Positions 43,496 to 54,195 of a stretch of DNA of 64,000 nucleotides are shown here, piece by piece. The translations under genes and the position numbers were made by a program. Source of the DNA: Diphasiastrum complanatum (Eukaryota > Streptophyta > Lycopodiopsida > Lycopodiales > Lycopodiaceae); NCBI GenBank assembly GCA_029204225.1, contig MU831846.1, forward strand, positions 36,721 to 100,720. The letters run 5' to 3'. The notes beneath the pieces were generated by a model. It was not told where the DNA came from. It saw only the letters and a list, made by a program, of their open reading frames with translations, and did not search any database. Position 1 is the stretch's first letter. Each line of letters begins with the position of its first letter.

Positions 43496-45815
43496 TTAAA
43501 GCTGTATTTCGGTGGTAATATGTAAGTCGAAAGGACCATATGCTTGTTGTATGATTTGATCAAGGTTTTCTGGAACTTCCTTCATGGATTCCGTTATGTC
43601 TTCTTTAGGTTCTGTTCCATAAGAATCACCTGCGTAACCTTGTTGCATGATTTGCTCAAGCTTTTCTGCCACTTCCTTCATGGGAGGGCGATTATCCTTC
43701 TTTGAAGATAGACAGCACAATGCAAGCTGTGCAACGCCAGTCACCATCTCTTTTACTTGCAGGGATTGAATCTCTAAGGTAGGATCAACTACATCATGCC
43801 ATGACCCACATAAGATCTTAGCAATAGCAAAGGTTGCAAGGTTGATCTCTTTCGTCTCCCGAGACATGTCCACTGCCTTCTTGGCAGATATCATCTCCAT
43901 CAAAACTACACCAAAACTATAAACATCGCTCTTGTCAGTCAAATGATAGCTTTTCTGGTAATCTGGATCCAGATAGCCTGGTGTTCCTTGTGGAGCTGTG
44001 GAAATGTGCGTTTCCTCCAGAGGAACAAATTTGGAGAGCCCAAAATCTGCTACCTTGGCATGGAAGCTTTCATCGAGAAGAATATTCGTAGGCTTTACGT
44101 CTCTGTGGATGATCGAAGGGCAGACGCTCTCGTGCAGGTATGCCAGAGCACGAGCAGTTTCCCCCGCAATTCTCAGACGAGTTTCCCAGTTTAGCCCTTT
44201 GCCTCGATCACCGTGAAGATGATCGGCAAGAGTTCCATTGGGAACGAACTCATACACCAACAACAATTCTCTTCCATCGAGACAAAATCCAAGCAGCTGA
44301 ACCAGATTGCGATGCCTGACCTTAGAGAGGATAGTCACCTCACTGTACAATTGATTCAGTCCATATTTGTTGCACGGATTGAGCTTCTTCACAGCGACGA
44401 TCTGTCCATCTTTGAGGTTGCCCTTGTAAACAGTGCTGAATGCTCCTCTCCCCAGTTTCCTCGTTTCTGAGAATGAATTCGTAGCTCTCTCAAGCTCTTT
44501 GTACCAAAAAAGAGTAGTTTCTCTAAAATTGAGCTTTTGTAACAATTCCTTGTCTTTCTCAGAACTCGGATTGAAGCCAATGGCATCTCTACGGTTTCCA
44601 ATTCTCCGCCTTTTCAAAAGCAGCAGGAAAAGTCCAATCAAACCTAATATCACAATGGTTCCCCCTACAGAAAGTCCTGAAATCAAGCAAATGCACCCAA
44701 AACAGGTTAGATTGAGGAATAAAGAATCATTCGTAATTTGTACAGATAGACTAGAAGTAGAAACATGCTTTTATGACTGACCGAATCATTTGATCCGTGC
44801 TAAAAATAATTATAAAAAGGACAGTTGAAGAATCTTTTAGTTTATTACCGATAATTAGAGAAGCATCGTTTCTGTGATGGAGAACAGTATCATCGAGGGG
44901 GGTTTTGGAGCAGAAGCCACTAATGCAATCTGCACAGCATCAAAACAAGTCTCTTCAAGAAAAATTAAAGATCCCCAAGCAAGCAGCAGGCTAGATATAT
45001 GCACGGAAGAAAGCATCGAATTTTTTCTATCAGCCTGTATACGTACCTGGGCATTTAGTTGAGGAATTGGTGCTGCCACATAGGCAAAGGAAGCTGCTGC
45101 TTGAGCTATATCCGCAAGAGCCACTACTTTTTATGCAGTCAGTACAATTAGCTTGATGAGGAGGATTTTCATACTCTAGCTCAAGAAGTTTATAACCATG
45201 GATCAAACCTGAAAGTAACGGTGGTCCTGTAGTCATATTAGGAAAATTTATAATAGAAGCTTGGCCATATAACCCACAGGTGAAATTGGAAAGACTTGAT
45301 TTAGGAATGGCATTTGCGCAGCAATGAATGGGATCACTGCTGCACCCATAGAAAGTATCAAGAGCGCAAGAAAAATCTACAGAAACATCAGACCTGCAAA
45401 GGTATGGAATCACCGAGGTAATGTTACCAATATTGCTACCTCCACATAGTATGAATTTATTCAAATTCAGGACGTATGTGCTTGTGGATCTGAGACTACG
45501 AAGATATCTACAAGACGCTGAATCGCTAAAGTCTTTCAGGATAAGGGTGTTACTATCGTAATCTACATCGAAGATCTGGTAAGAATTGGTGCTAAGCTGC
45601 AGCTGCAACTCGTTCTGCACGCAAGTTAATTTGTAATTCGGACTGCCACATCCTTCAACGATACTGAATGGATACTGGACTGATAGACCACCGCAGTAGG
45701 TTTGGCAAACGTCTCCGAGGCTGTGGGAGACAGTGGAGAGAAGTGCGAGGCTAAAAACTCTCAGAAAATATCTGGGAAGAGCATTGCAACCTGAAAATAA
45801 TAACATGATTAGCAT
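43496..45815 (-). CDS. Wall-associated-kinase-like receptor kinase (LRK10L type), three exons
   Basis: Exons 45815-45047, 44929-44849 and 44676-43496 join in frame (769+81+1181 nt, 676 aa). Donors are G|GTACGT and G|GTAATA, acceptors GCAG and TCAG, both introns phase 1. Order: signal peptide (FLRVFSLALLSTVSHS), GUB_WAK_bind (CQTYCGGLSVQYPF...GCGS), WAK-associated Cys-rich end (SSGSCGYSSSS, C completed by exon 2), a membrane segment (TIVILGLIGLFLLLL) followed by KRRR, then kinase: LGRGAFSTVYKG, VAVKKL, IIHRDVKPTNILL, DFGLSKF, GYLDPDYQ, SDVYSFGVVLMEM. An RD kinase with all catalytic residues, likely at the plasma membrane sensing cell wall or pathogen cues (family knowledge). The start is uncertain: a TTATTATTTTCAG acceptor-like site at about 45790 could mean an upstream exon. 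A 32-aa tandem repeat ends the protein. Confidence 0.92.
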
Positions 45816-46156
45816 AATAACTTAGAAGGAAGGTGGAATAGGAAGTGTAGTTGCAGAACTAAGTAGCAAGTTCTACAACGATCGATGAGAAGGAAATCTG
45901 TGTCACTATATTGTCCTTCCGTCCTCTTTACGTGTCTCAGCATAGGATCGGAGCACGCCTTTGACAAAAGGATTATGACCTAATAGCACCTTTCAAGTTT
46001 CCGTGCTCACCCACTCAACTGGGCATGGTGGGCATGATGATGGCCTAATAGCTCCTTTCAAAGGGACATAAGAGTTGTGAGGAGTCATATCGGACACTTG
46101 GCATCATCCGGTTGGATATGAAGAGCCACGTTCTGAGTCATAGCACAGATTTGAAA
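45816..46156 (-). promoter_or_regulatory. Upstream region of the receptor kinase gene
   Basis: No TATA box or transcription start is assigned. Near 45985-46075 the words 'cctaatagc-cctttcaa' occur twice (about 45979 and 46044), a short local duplication. Nothing else was recognised. Confidence 0.3.
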
Positions 46157-46357
46157 ACGTAATTAATCTGCACCGTTGGATCACAACTGCTATGTCTGGT
46201 ATTTGTGATCCGACGGTGGGCTACTGTTGTAACCACCCTCGCCGCTCCGGTGGCTCGGAGTGCTACAGCCGGTAGCCCACCTCCGGATCACGAATATCTA
46301 ATCCGTAGAGCCTTGCTTGGAGAGATTATGTGGCATAAATTTTGGATGAAATTACGT
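46157..46357. repeat. Foldback/MITE-like element (~200 bp)
   Basis: Outer words ACGTAATT (46157) and AATTACGT (46350-46357) are inverted. Inside, GTGATCCGACGGTGGGCTAC (46206-46225) pairs with GTAGCCCACCTCCGGATCAC (46271-46290) with two mismatches, a 20-bp stem around a GC-rich loop. This looks like a small foldback element in the kinase promoter side; the terminal repeat is short, so limits are tentative. Confidence 0.45.
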
Positions 46358-47319
46358 ACAAGCCTACACTAGCTATGTGATTTAACATCCATTCCTTTAC
46401 TCGTCAAATGAGAGACTAGCTACACCAGTGCAAGATTAAACTTCCATCCTTTTACTCCTTACCTAAGAAAATGACCATAGCCTATTAATTGTGCAATTTA
46501 TGAATTTTAGGCTTGCAATCGCCTCTCTTAACAACCGTCTAAGGTTGGTAACTAGCTCCAACTGTAAAACTCCATGATTTTGTTTTTTGTCTTGTGTACC
46601 CATGCCCAAGCAATGCAAAAGGCCATTATGGAACCCCATTTTGCACTATTGCAAAAAATGGAGGGGTCTATGGAACTTAATCATCTAAAATTATAACTTG
46701 ACATAATTGCACATAAACATAAGAGTCTAAACACAAGTGAAGGCTATTGTGCTCTTTGCGGGTGAATGGGTGCCTTAGCCTTCATACGACTTGAACAATT
46801 AGTGCCACTAAGTTGAAAGAGACATAATGGGGGTGGAAGGACTAATAGGTCCACACCATCAACCCAAGACTCATTCATGATCTCATGTGGGTGGAAAGGT
46901 TTCAAGAAACAATGTTCCAATGTCACAACATTAGTTTCAAGTCTTTCTTTTATTGTTTTTTTTTAAATGTTGACAATAAATCCTTTGGATGAACCTTACA
47001 TGCGAAAAGTCATCCATTCGAACAAAAAAGTACCATAGAAGGTTCATCCAAAACTTTGGATGATTTTAAGTTCAATGAAATGCATGTAAATAAAAAAGAG
47101 AAACTAAAAATTAGATAGTACATGAGAATGAAAGTCTCTGTTTTTGGTCAACAAGAACACAAAAACTTAGTAGTGTTTTGGACGAATTTCTTTTAAAATT
47201 AATTGGAGCCTTACAAACAACTTGGATGCCACCCAAGGAGACCCAAGTAGGTTACATGCGTAAGCCCTCATGTTGTCGTGGCATGAGACATGTCACATTG
47301 TAACCTACCTATAGCTCAC
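46358..47319. other. Intergenic; one perfect 12-bp hairpin
   Basis: No gene. TGGATGAACCTT (46986-46997) and AAGGTTCATCCA (47039-47050) form a 12-bp perfect stem with a 41-nt loop. The 60-aa frame at 46744-46926 (minus) has no known domain. Confidence 0.4.
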
Positions 47320-47373
47320 GACGAAAGAGATCAACCTTGCAACCTTTGCTATTGCTAAGATCTTATGTGGGTC
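47320..47373 (+). pseudogene. 54-nt perfect copy of the receptor kinase exon
   Basis: Identical, in inverted orientation, to part of kinase exon 3 (about 43805-43856, minus), coding TKEINLATFAIAKILCG. Flanks do not match, so it is a captured or left-over fragment 1.5 kb upstream of the gene start. Confidence 0.8.
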
Positions 47374-48599
47374 TCTCACCTCCTCCTTTTTTTTTTTTTA
47401 TGTCAATGCCAAGTGGATTCTTCCTTCTCCAAAAATGATGCGCTACATTGCACGCTCTTTAATGCCCATGTTATCTCGATCATACCTGAATTCCACCAAA
47501 AGATAAAGTTACTTACAAACAAATAAACATATAGCTAAATGTAAAGCCCAAAATAATTTAGCTATATGTCAATTCACAATTTAGGAGTAATCATTGCATC
47601 CGACCAATGAGAGTTTCTATTTTCCAGCCACATCATGAGAATGGCTGGCATCTAGATAATTGAATTCCAGATTTTTGCCAATATTTGAAAGAAAGTCTAC
47701 ATTCGTTCAAGACAGTAGCGACTCGAACTTGGCAAGTTTATTGTAAGCAATATGTTGACATGCAGTTGTCTCAGCTTTCCGAGTTCTTGATTGACATCAG
47801 TAATGGCTTAGTTTTCTCAATTTGCTGAACTTTTTGCTGTGATTTTCGCTTTAGGGTGGTGCACCTTAACTGGTTTCAGTTGAAAGCATCTTGCTCTCAT
47901 CAGCACGAATGGAAAACTTTTTGAGCTGGAATTTTTTTTTCTATTCTCAAATTTGTAGCAGTGTGAGCATGATGACATATGTAGCGCTCTATCCACGTCC
48001 TCAAAAAATTATAATCCGGTTTAGCAAAGCTAGGGAACCGGAAGCACAGCAGAATCTGAATCATGACTCATTTTTCATGCACCAAGATTTGGCTGCAGAT
48101 TTAGAAGAAGCGTAAAGACAACGCCTCAACTAATATTTCTGATATTTTGAGGATGGTTGATACAGAGGAGCGGAGTGGTTTCAATAAAATTATTCTACGA
48201 GATAGTCATGGTTTGGAAAAAGTTATTCTAAAAGAGCCTTCGGGATCTACAGCAAAAGTATGATTAGGTGATATAACATCTAAGTCTAGTCAACAGATAA
48301 ATTGGAAACATATACCTAATGCTAATACACCTCATACACAAGTTTTAAGGCATTTGAGACATATCATATGTGCGAATGTGATAGACAATTAGATAATCAG
48401 ATAAACGACTGAAACTTTGATCAGAAAACGAATTTTAATTCTGAGTCTGAATCAATATACATTTTTCTTGCTACCTTGTGGTATCTCTTTTACGAAGAGG
48501 ACGCGCGCAAGTGCATAAGTAAATAAGTCAGTCTGAGTCTAAGTCTGAGCTTGAATCTTAGAGTATGTTATTACTATAAGTGCACATGTATTTATATTG
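47374..48599. other. Intergenic; no gene seen
   Basis: T-run at 47386-47399. The 74-aa frame at 47891-48115 and the sequence after it match nothing I recognise. The last 100 bp may already be the LTR of the copia relic to the right (minus-strand TATA-like ATATAAATACATG near 48590). Confidence 0.35.
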
Positions 48600-50383
48600 T
48601 TACAAAATAAGTCCTTTGGCCTTTTTCCTTCTCTAACAGAATCCAATCGTTTTGACGGTTGATATTCAACAACGTTCTGGTTTCTCAGAGTCAAAAGATT
48701 CTCAAAAGATTTGCGACAGATTCACGACGGATTCTTGAAAGATTCTTGAATGATTCTCTGTTCATGATAGATTCGCTGTTCTTGAAAGATTCGCAACAAT
48801 ATTTTGTTCGCGACAATATCTTTGATAGTTTCTGCTTTGTGACAGTCTTCTTGATCTTTTGAGACAAATTCACAAATATTTTGAGTTTGCGATAATTTCA
48901 AACTTCGAGGTTCAAGTTTGAACAAGAAATTGTTCGCGCCAGTTTCATGACAATTATTTGTTCAAGTTTCACGTTCAAGCTTTTCAATTTCGCGGATTCT
49001 TCGAGTTTATGTTTCGAGCTTCTCAATTTCGCGAATTGTTCGAGTTCATGTTTTGCAAATTGTTTGAGTTTCGAGTTTCTTAACCTTTGTCAATTTGAGT
49101 ACTGTGCACTTTGTTGGTAGAACTGAGACTTGTCTGTTGAGGTGTTCTATGGCTCCCTCTCAAAGTCAGCAGTTGGATTAACCTCAATCTTCTTCACTGC
49201 TTCTCAAACAAAGCTTTACTGAGTGGCTTTGTAAAGATATCAGCTGTCATTTCCTCTGTAGGTATGAAGACTGTCTTCAATATCTTCTTCTCGACTAAGT
49301 CCCGAATAACATGATACTTGATAGTTATGTGCTTCGTTTTTGAGTGAAATATAGGATCTTTCGTAAGATAGATTGCTGAAGTGTTATCCATTAACAAGAC
49401 ATAAGGTTCAGAAATAGATTTATCAAATCCTTCTAACATCTGTTTGATCCAAATCAGCTCATTTGCCATCTTAGCTGCTGCTACATATTTGGCCTCACAG
49501 GAAGATTGAGCTACTGCTGTTTGCTTCTTGCTTATCCAGAGTATGGCCGCGCCATATGCTAGTGTACAACCTCCTGAAATGCTTTTGCTATCATCCTTCA
49601 TGGATGCCCAGCTTGCGTCACTATAAGATTCGATGTGAATCTAGCTTCCTTCGAATAACACAGTCCATAGTCTTTCGTTTCCTGGAGATATTGCACTACT
49701 CTTTTTGCTAACTTCCAATGTAACGATCCTGGGTTCTGATTAAATTGGCTCAGCCTGTATACTACGAATGCTATATTAGGTCTGGTGTTGTCTTCAAGAT
49801 ATAATAATGATCCAATCAGCCTGCGATAGGGTGTTTTGGCCATTCGCTTCTCTTCTTCGAGAGTCTACGGACAATCTGTCTTGCTCAGTATTGTTCTAGG
49901 TATCATGGGAGTATGCACGCCTTTGCATTCAAGCATGTTGAAATCTTCAATTATGTTCAGACTATACTTTTGTTGGTGAAAATATAACTTACCACTATCA
50001 AAGTCTCTTTCGATTTGCAAACCTAGATAGATTCTTGCTTCTCCTAGGTCAACGATCTCGAATATTTTAGAAATATTTCTTTTGACATCTGCAATTAGCT
50101 CATCTTTTCTTGAGAAAATTAGGTATCATCAAACTTGTTCGATTCTGGTTCAAATGTTCAGGTGATATAAATTTCCTTGTCTATTGCCTTTAGCAACTAG
50201 CTTATCAGAATCTTCCTCGAACAGTTTACAAGAGTTCTTTGTGAAGGTTGCCGACATGCCTGTATCGACTATCTTAGCTACAGATAGAAGATTTTTATCA
50301 AGAGTAGAAACATTGAGAACTTCCTCCAGTTTCTTTTCACTCAGATCTAGACTCCGGTGACAAGATAACATGCAAGCCCACAC
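48600..50383 (-). mobile_element. Copia D relic with large internal deletion
   Basis: From 50383 downward: GAG-pre-integrase (NVSTLDKNLLSVAKIVDTGM, GNRQGNLYHLNI, 50383-50150), then directly the RT end and connection (IFEIVDLGEARIYLGLQIE at about 50085-50030, TPYRRLIGSLLYL, NIAFVVYRLSQF), RNase H (49601-49194: DDSKSISGGC, SSCEAKYVAA, DNTSAIYLTKDP, HIRDLVEKKILK-type) and a purine tract GAGAGGGAG at about 49155. Integrase and most of RT are deleted at about 50130-50150. The region below 49150 is LTR-like, rich in TTCGCGA/TTCGAG words like the LTR of copia element 1. Confidence 0.82.
49194..49601 (-). pseudogene. Copia D RNase H
   Basis: 135-residue open frame with the full RNase H motif set (SISGGCTLAYGAAILWISKK, SSCEAKYVAAAKMANEL, MDNTSAIYLTKDPIFHSKTK) and the C-terminal TADIFTKPL. 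The first SDASW acidic residue lies before the frame start, across a frameshift at 49600. Confidence 0.88.
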
Positions 50384-50925
50384 ACACTCATGTAAACCAA
50401 TACGAATGATAAAGCGTCAAATACATGGACCAAGGCCTACCCATAAGTGGTATCCTGTCATACCAACACCTGTGCCACCTGCAGATCCACTGCTAAACCA
50501 CTGGTCACCAAATCAGATCTCCAACCATGGCCCGCACCAGTAACAAGATGCTCTCATGTCCAAGCATATCCAACTGTCCAATAAGTCTTGAAAGCTGATT
50601 CCCATCCATTTCCCATGCTCCAAGCACAAGAGTCTACCAAGGACTCAATGAATGAATGTACGCAAAATTGACCATAGGCTATACCTGAGTAGCTCACCCA
50701 TCTCCTAGAGATATTGATGATGATTTGCCTCTCCTACATCCCATGTAGGCTCAACTTTCCATTCTTGATTTTGCCAATTCTGATTTGACCAGTCTATACA
50801 CCTCTCACCCAGGAGCCTATCTCACCAACATTGTATCCATCATAGTGTCCAAGCCAAAGCCAATGCAAACTAGATCCACTATTGTGATGAACAACTCACC
50901 CACGATCCATAACATATCAAGTATT
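50384..50925 (-). repeat. Copia E leader fragment, inverted copy
   Basis: The reverse complement matches the plus-strand leader of copia E at about 36000-36780; clearest around 50850-50920 against 36699-36770. It lies between copia D and the family A gag and has no coding potential. Confidence 0.65.
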
Positions 50926-50949
50926 ATGATTAGATGTTTGTGTTAAGAA

Positions 50950-51834
50950 AGCCATCAAAGATAAATTGCATTCATCCTCCTGCTCAAGCACAAGGTTGCT
51001 ATGGTTGTCCTTCTCTTTTGCATTCTTTTTCTTGTAGCACTCGGATGCAAAGTGTCCTTTCTTACCACAAAAGAAACACTTTAGCTTCTTTTTGTCCTTC
51101 TTGCTCTTGCCTTTGGAACTTGATGCTCCATCCTAGCTCTCGACCTCCATGTCTTGGGTCTTCCTGGATGAGAACTTCTTCTTCTTGCCTTTAAAAAAAA
51201 AGTTAGCTTTTTCATCACCATCATTCAAAGATCAGGAACCAATCCTATTCTTCATATGAAGCATTCTACTCTCCTCAGAAACAAGCACACTATGAAGCTT
51301 TTCTATACTGTTGGAAAGTAGATCTTGAATAGCAAAAGTTTGAACTAGCTTAGAATACTCATTTCCTAATCCATTTAATATGATTTGAACTAACTCATTG
51401 TCTTGGATCTTATCACCTATAGAAGATAACTCTCTATTCAAAGATTTGATCCTAAAAACATAATCTTGGGCACTTTCATTACTTCCTTTCATGCTTTGAA
51501 GTATTTGATTTCTTAGCATGAGTATTCTTGAAGTACTTTTGGATTCATTAATAGATTTTAATGAATCCCATGCCTCATTAGATGAGTTACAAGATGAGAT
51601 TTCTTTCAATAGGTCATTACTTACATTCATCTTTAAGCAATGTAATGCCAATCTAGATCTCTTTGTGTACTTTACTAAATCTTGACCACCTTGACGATCT
51701 TCTTCCACATTAAGGACAATGCCATAAAGATTATGAAGTACTAACAAAGGCTTCGTTCGATCTTTTCAAATAGCATAATTAATGGATGTGAGCCTTTCAT
51801 TGGCTTCAAGCAAGCAACCACCCATTGATGTCAT
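50950..51834 (-). pseudogene. Family A gag, second copy (A')
   Basis: Start ATG at 51834 (MTSMGGCLLEANERLTSINY), a TGA replacing the conserved Trp codon soon after, then the open frame 51747-51232 (SRLALHCLKMNVSNDLLKEI, LRNQILQSMKGSNESAQDYV) and in another frame the zinc knuckle CFFCGKKGHFASEC (about 51076-51035). Close to the intact gag at 13452 over its whole length. The protease part is absent; the sequence stops near 50950. Confidence 0.88.
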
Positions 51835-52407
51835 TTTTAGTGAAAAAGCACTTGAAAGTTTAGACGCTTTCACTTAGATATCTGAACCTATAGTGTCTTC
51901 TAGCAATCAATAAGCTTGTAGACCTGACCCTATCACTATAGAACAAACTTGAATGATGGATATATAGACTATAGTCTCAACTTTGCAAAATCACTCCTTA
52001 ATCTATGGTTTATATCAATCTTTCTCTCTCAACTTCAATGCACACTCAAAATATCATATAATTTGGTTTAATATACTGTAATCAAGCTTTAAATCAACTA
52101 TATGACTGATCTTAACCAAAAACAAATCCATGGAATAGAAACAATGCAAGTGAAAGCTTGAAAAATGCACTAGACTGACTCAAATTGGGTGTATGAAGCT
52201 CAAAATGTACCAAGCTGAATTTTACTATCCAAAATAGGTTGTGTATGGCCCCACACGTGTGGAAAGTACACCTGCAGCTCATGGCAAGATTTGGTACAAA
52301 TATAATGGTTCTAGCTATCCGTTCAAACTTGCTACCTCAATATTAGCTTCCAAAAACCTGCCAATTTGGGTATAGTTTAGATCAATGCCTTAAATGCACT
52401 TGTACTT

Positions 52408-53370
52408 GGCTCTAATACCATGTGAAAGTATAACAAATTGGACCAAGAACGGATCCAAATTAGATCTGCAAGAGTGATTGGGTGTTAGATTAGACTAATC
52501 TACCAATCTACACAAAATTAGATAGCATTAGACTCAAATCTACATCAAGAAATCTAACAAGAACAATCAATATTGATCAAAACTAATGCTTGCTGGTTTC
52601 ACACGTGTGAAAAACTATCAGAGTACGGACTACTAGTTGAAAATGAAGTACACTAAGCTTAGAAACCAATAGAAGCATTAATTGAAGGTAAGTGTACTTT
52701 ATGGTTTCACACATGTGAAACATTGCCTGAGTACGGACTCCAACCTGAAAATCAAGTACACATTGATAGAACCTCAAAACAATTAAAACAAATATAGACA
52801 AATGGAGAGAATCACTCAAAATTGCTTCCAAAACCAAGATTGGTGTCTCACAATAATTATGACCAATGTGACTCTATATATACAATAAACGAGAGCTCGT
52901 GGTACTGATCATCCCTCTGATCCCACATGTGTGAAGGTGCTTTGTCATATGATGATTCATCATGCAAAACTGACACTTGGACAAAACCTTCTATTTTGAG
53001 CACTTTTGGTCCATTTTCCTTCTATATGGAGATCTACTTGGAAATCTTCTAGAAGTCAAAATTTGTCTACTTCAGCTTACTCCACACGTGTGAGCTGTCC
53101 TCTACACATGGGATATGACACCTAACCAAAGGATGTGGCTCATGCAATCAATAGGTTGATGCCATGTGTCATATGTCTAGAAAACTAGTTTTTGGCCATT
53201 TTAGCCACTAGAACTTGAATTAAATCATATGTACAACATATATGATTATGGTACATGACAAGTACACTAATTTCACAAGTGAGAACAGGCTCCACACATG
53301 TGTAATCACTCTATATACATAGATTTGGCCTTGACCAAACATAATTTTTGCTTTTTTTCACACTCCTCCT
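52408..53370 (-). repeat. Family A LTR (52421-53362) shared by two elements
   Basis: Minus strand: GAGGAGGAG (polypurine) then TGTGAAAAAAAG at 53362; end TACTTTCACA at 52421; then TGGTATTAGAGCC (52420-52408), the primer site. 942 bp. It is the 5' LTR of the gag copy on its left and 3' LTR of the element on its right. A ~100 bp unit carrying CACACGTGTG/CACACATGTG is tandemly duplicated at about 52590-52780. Confidence 0.85.
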
Positions 53371-53501
53371 CAAAAATCTAGCTTCGTAAATCTAGCTTGA
53401 TAAAATCATGATGATCTTGAACTTGGCTCCATGGGCTGAATTGGTCTTTGCTGGTCTAGAAGGTGTGAAGATGAGCCAATGAGCTTGATGTTGATTCGTG
53501 A

Positions 53502-54149
53502 TCACCATATCCATGATAGTGCTTCTTTGATGTTGACATCTTTGATGAACTTGGGAGCTTTGCACCATCCTAGCACCTTCCAAATTTCATGTAGATGCTT
53601 GGCCTTGAGGCTTGCTCCTTCTTCATGTGCATGCTCCTCCATGAGGAAATAAATATTTCTTCTTGTCTTATTAGGATCAAAAAGATCACATGAGATATGC
53701 TCCTCTTTCCCTTGAAATGTGAGCCACATGGGCTCAACCATGTTTATTGAGTTTCCTTTTGGAATCACAACTTGAGAAGGTCTCTCCTCCTCAATCCTTG
53801 GCACACTTGAACCTTGAGAAGGACTCTCCTCCTCAATCCTTGGCACACTTGAACCTTGAGATGACTCTTTAAGATCCTCTTCATGGTGCTCCTTTTTGAT
53901 GGAAATTTGAGACCTCCATGTCTCATAATGATCACAACAAGTATGACCATTCAATATGCACTTCCTATGATTATCAAGATTACTTATGCTAGAAACATAA
54001 GTCCAAAAATCACGACAACTTGGCATGATTTTTTCAATATTGAAATCAAAAGGTATTTCCATCTCAATTAGGCTAACTACTTGCTTATGGATATAAGTGT
54101 CCATTTTGGATGTTTCACTTATTCTCATAAGAAGCCACAAAGGTTGCAC
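53502..54149 (-). CDS. Unrecognised 215-aa ORF carried by family A element
   Basis: Uninterrupted frame in the place where gag-pol should be. It is hydrophilic, without membrane segment, and has a 14-residue duplication (SSQGSSVPRIEEES then PSQGSSVPRIEEER). The N-terminal part has several Cys/His (MPSCRDFW, CILNGHTCCDHYE) that might bind metal, but spacing fits no motif I know. A second copy at 56932-57495 is broken by a nonsense codon and a small deletion. It could be a captured host fragment or a family-specific protein; no function is proposed. Confidence 0.5.
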   Translation of the reverse strand: MQPLWLLMRISETSKMDTYIHKQVVSLIEMEIPFDFNIEKIMPSCRDFWTYVSSISNLDNHRKCILNGHTCCDHYETWRSQISIKKEHHEEDLKESSQGSSVPRIEEESPSQGSSVPRIEEERPSQVVIPKGNSINMVEPMWLTFQGKEEHISCDLFDPNKTRRNIYFLMEEHAHEEGASLKAKHLHEIWKVLGWCKAPKFIKDVNIKEALSWIW

Positions 54150-54195
54150 TTAGGATCCTTACTTTCCTTCAATAGGATGCCACCTATTGATGTCA

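Noticed and set aside
43943-44780. Plus-strand frames across the receptor kinase
   Set aside because: They are antisense shadows of the kinase exon, and the kinase exon has full domain evidence.
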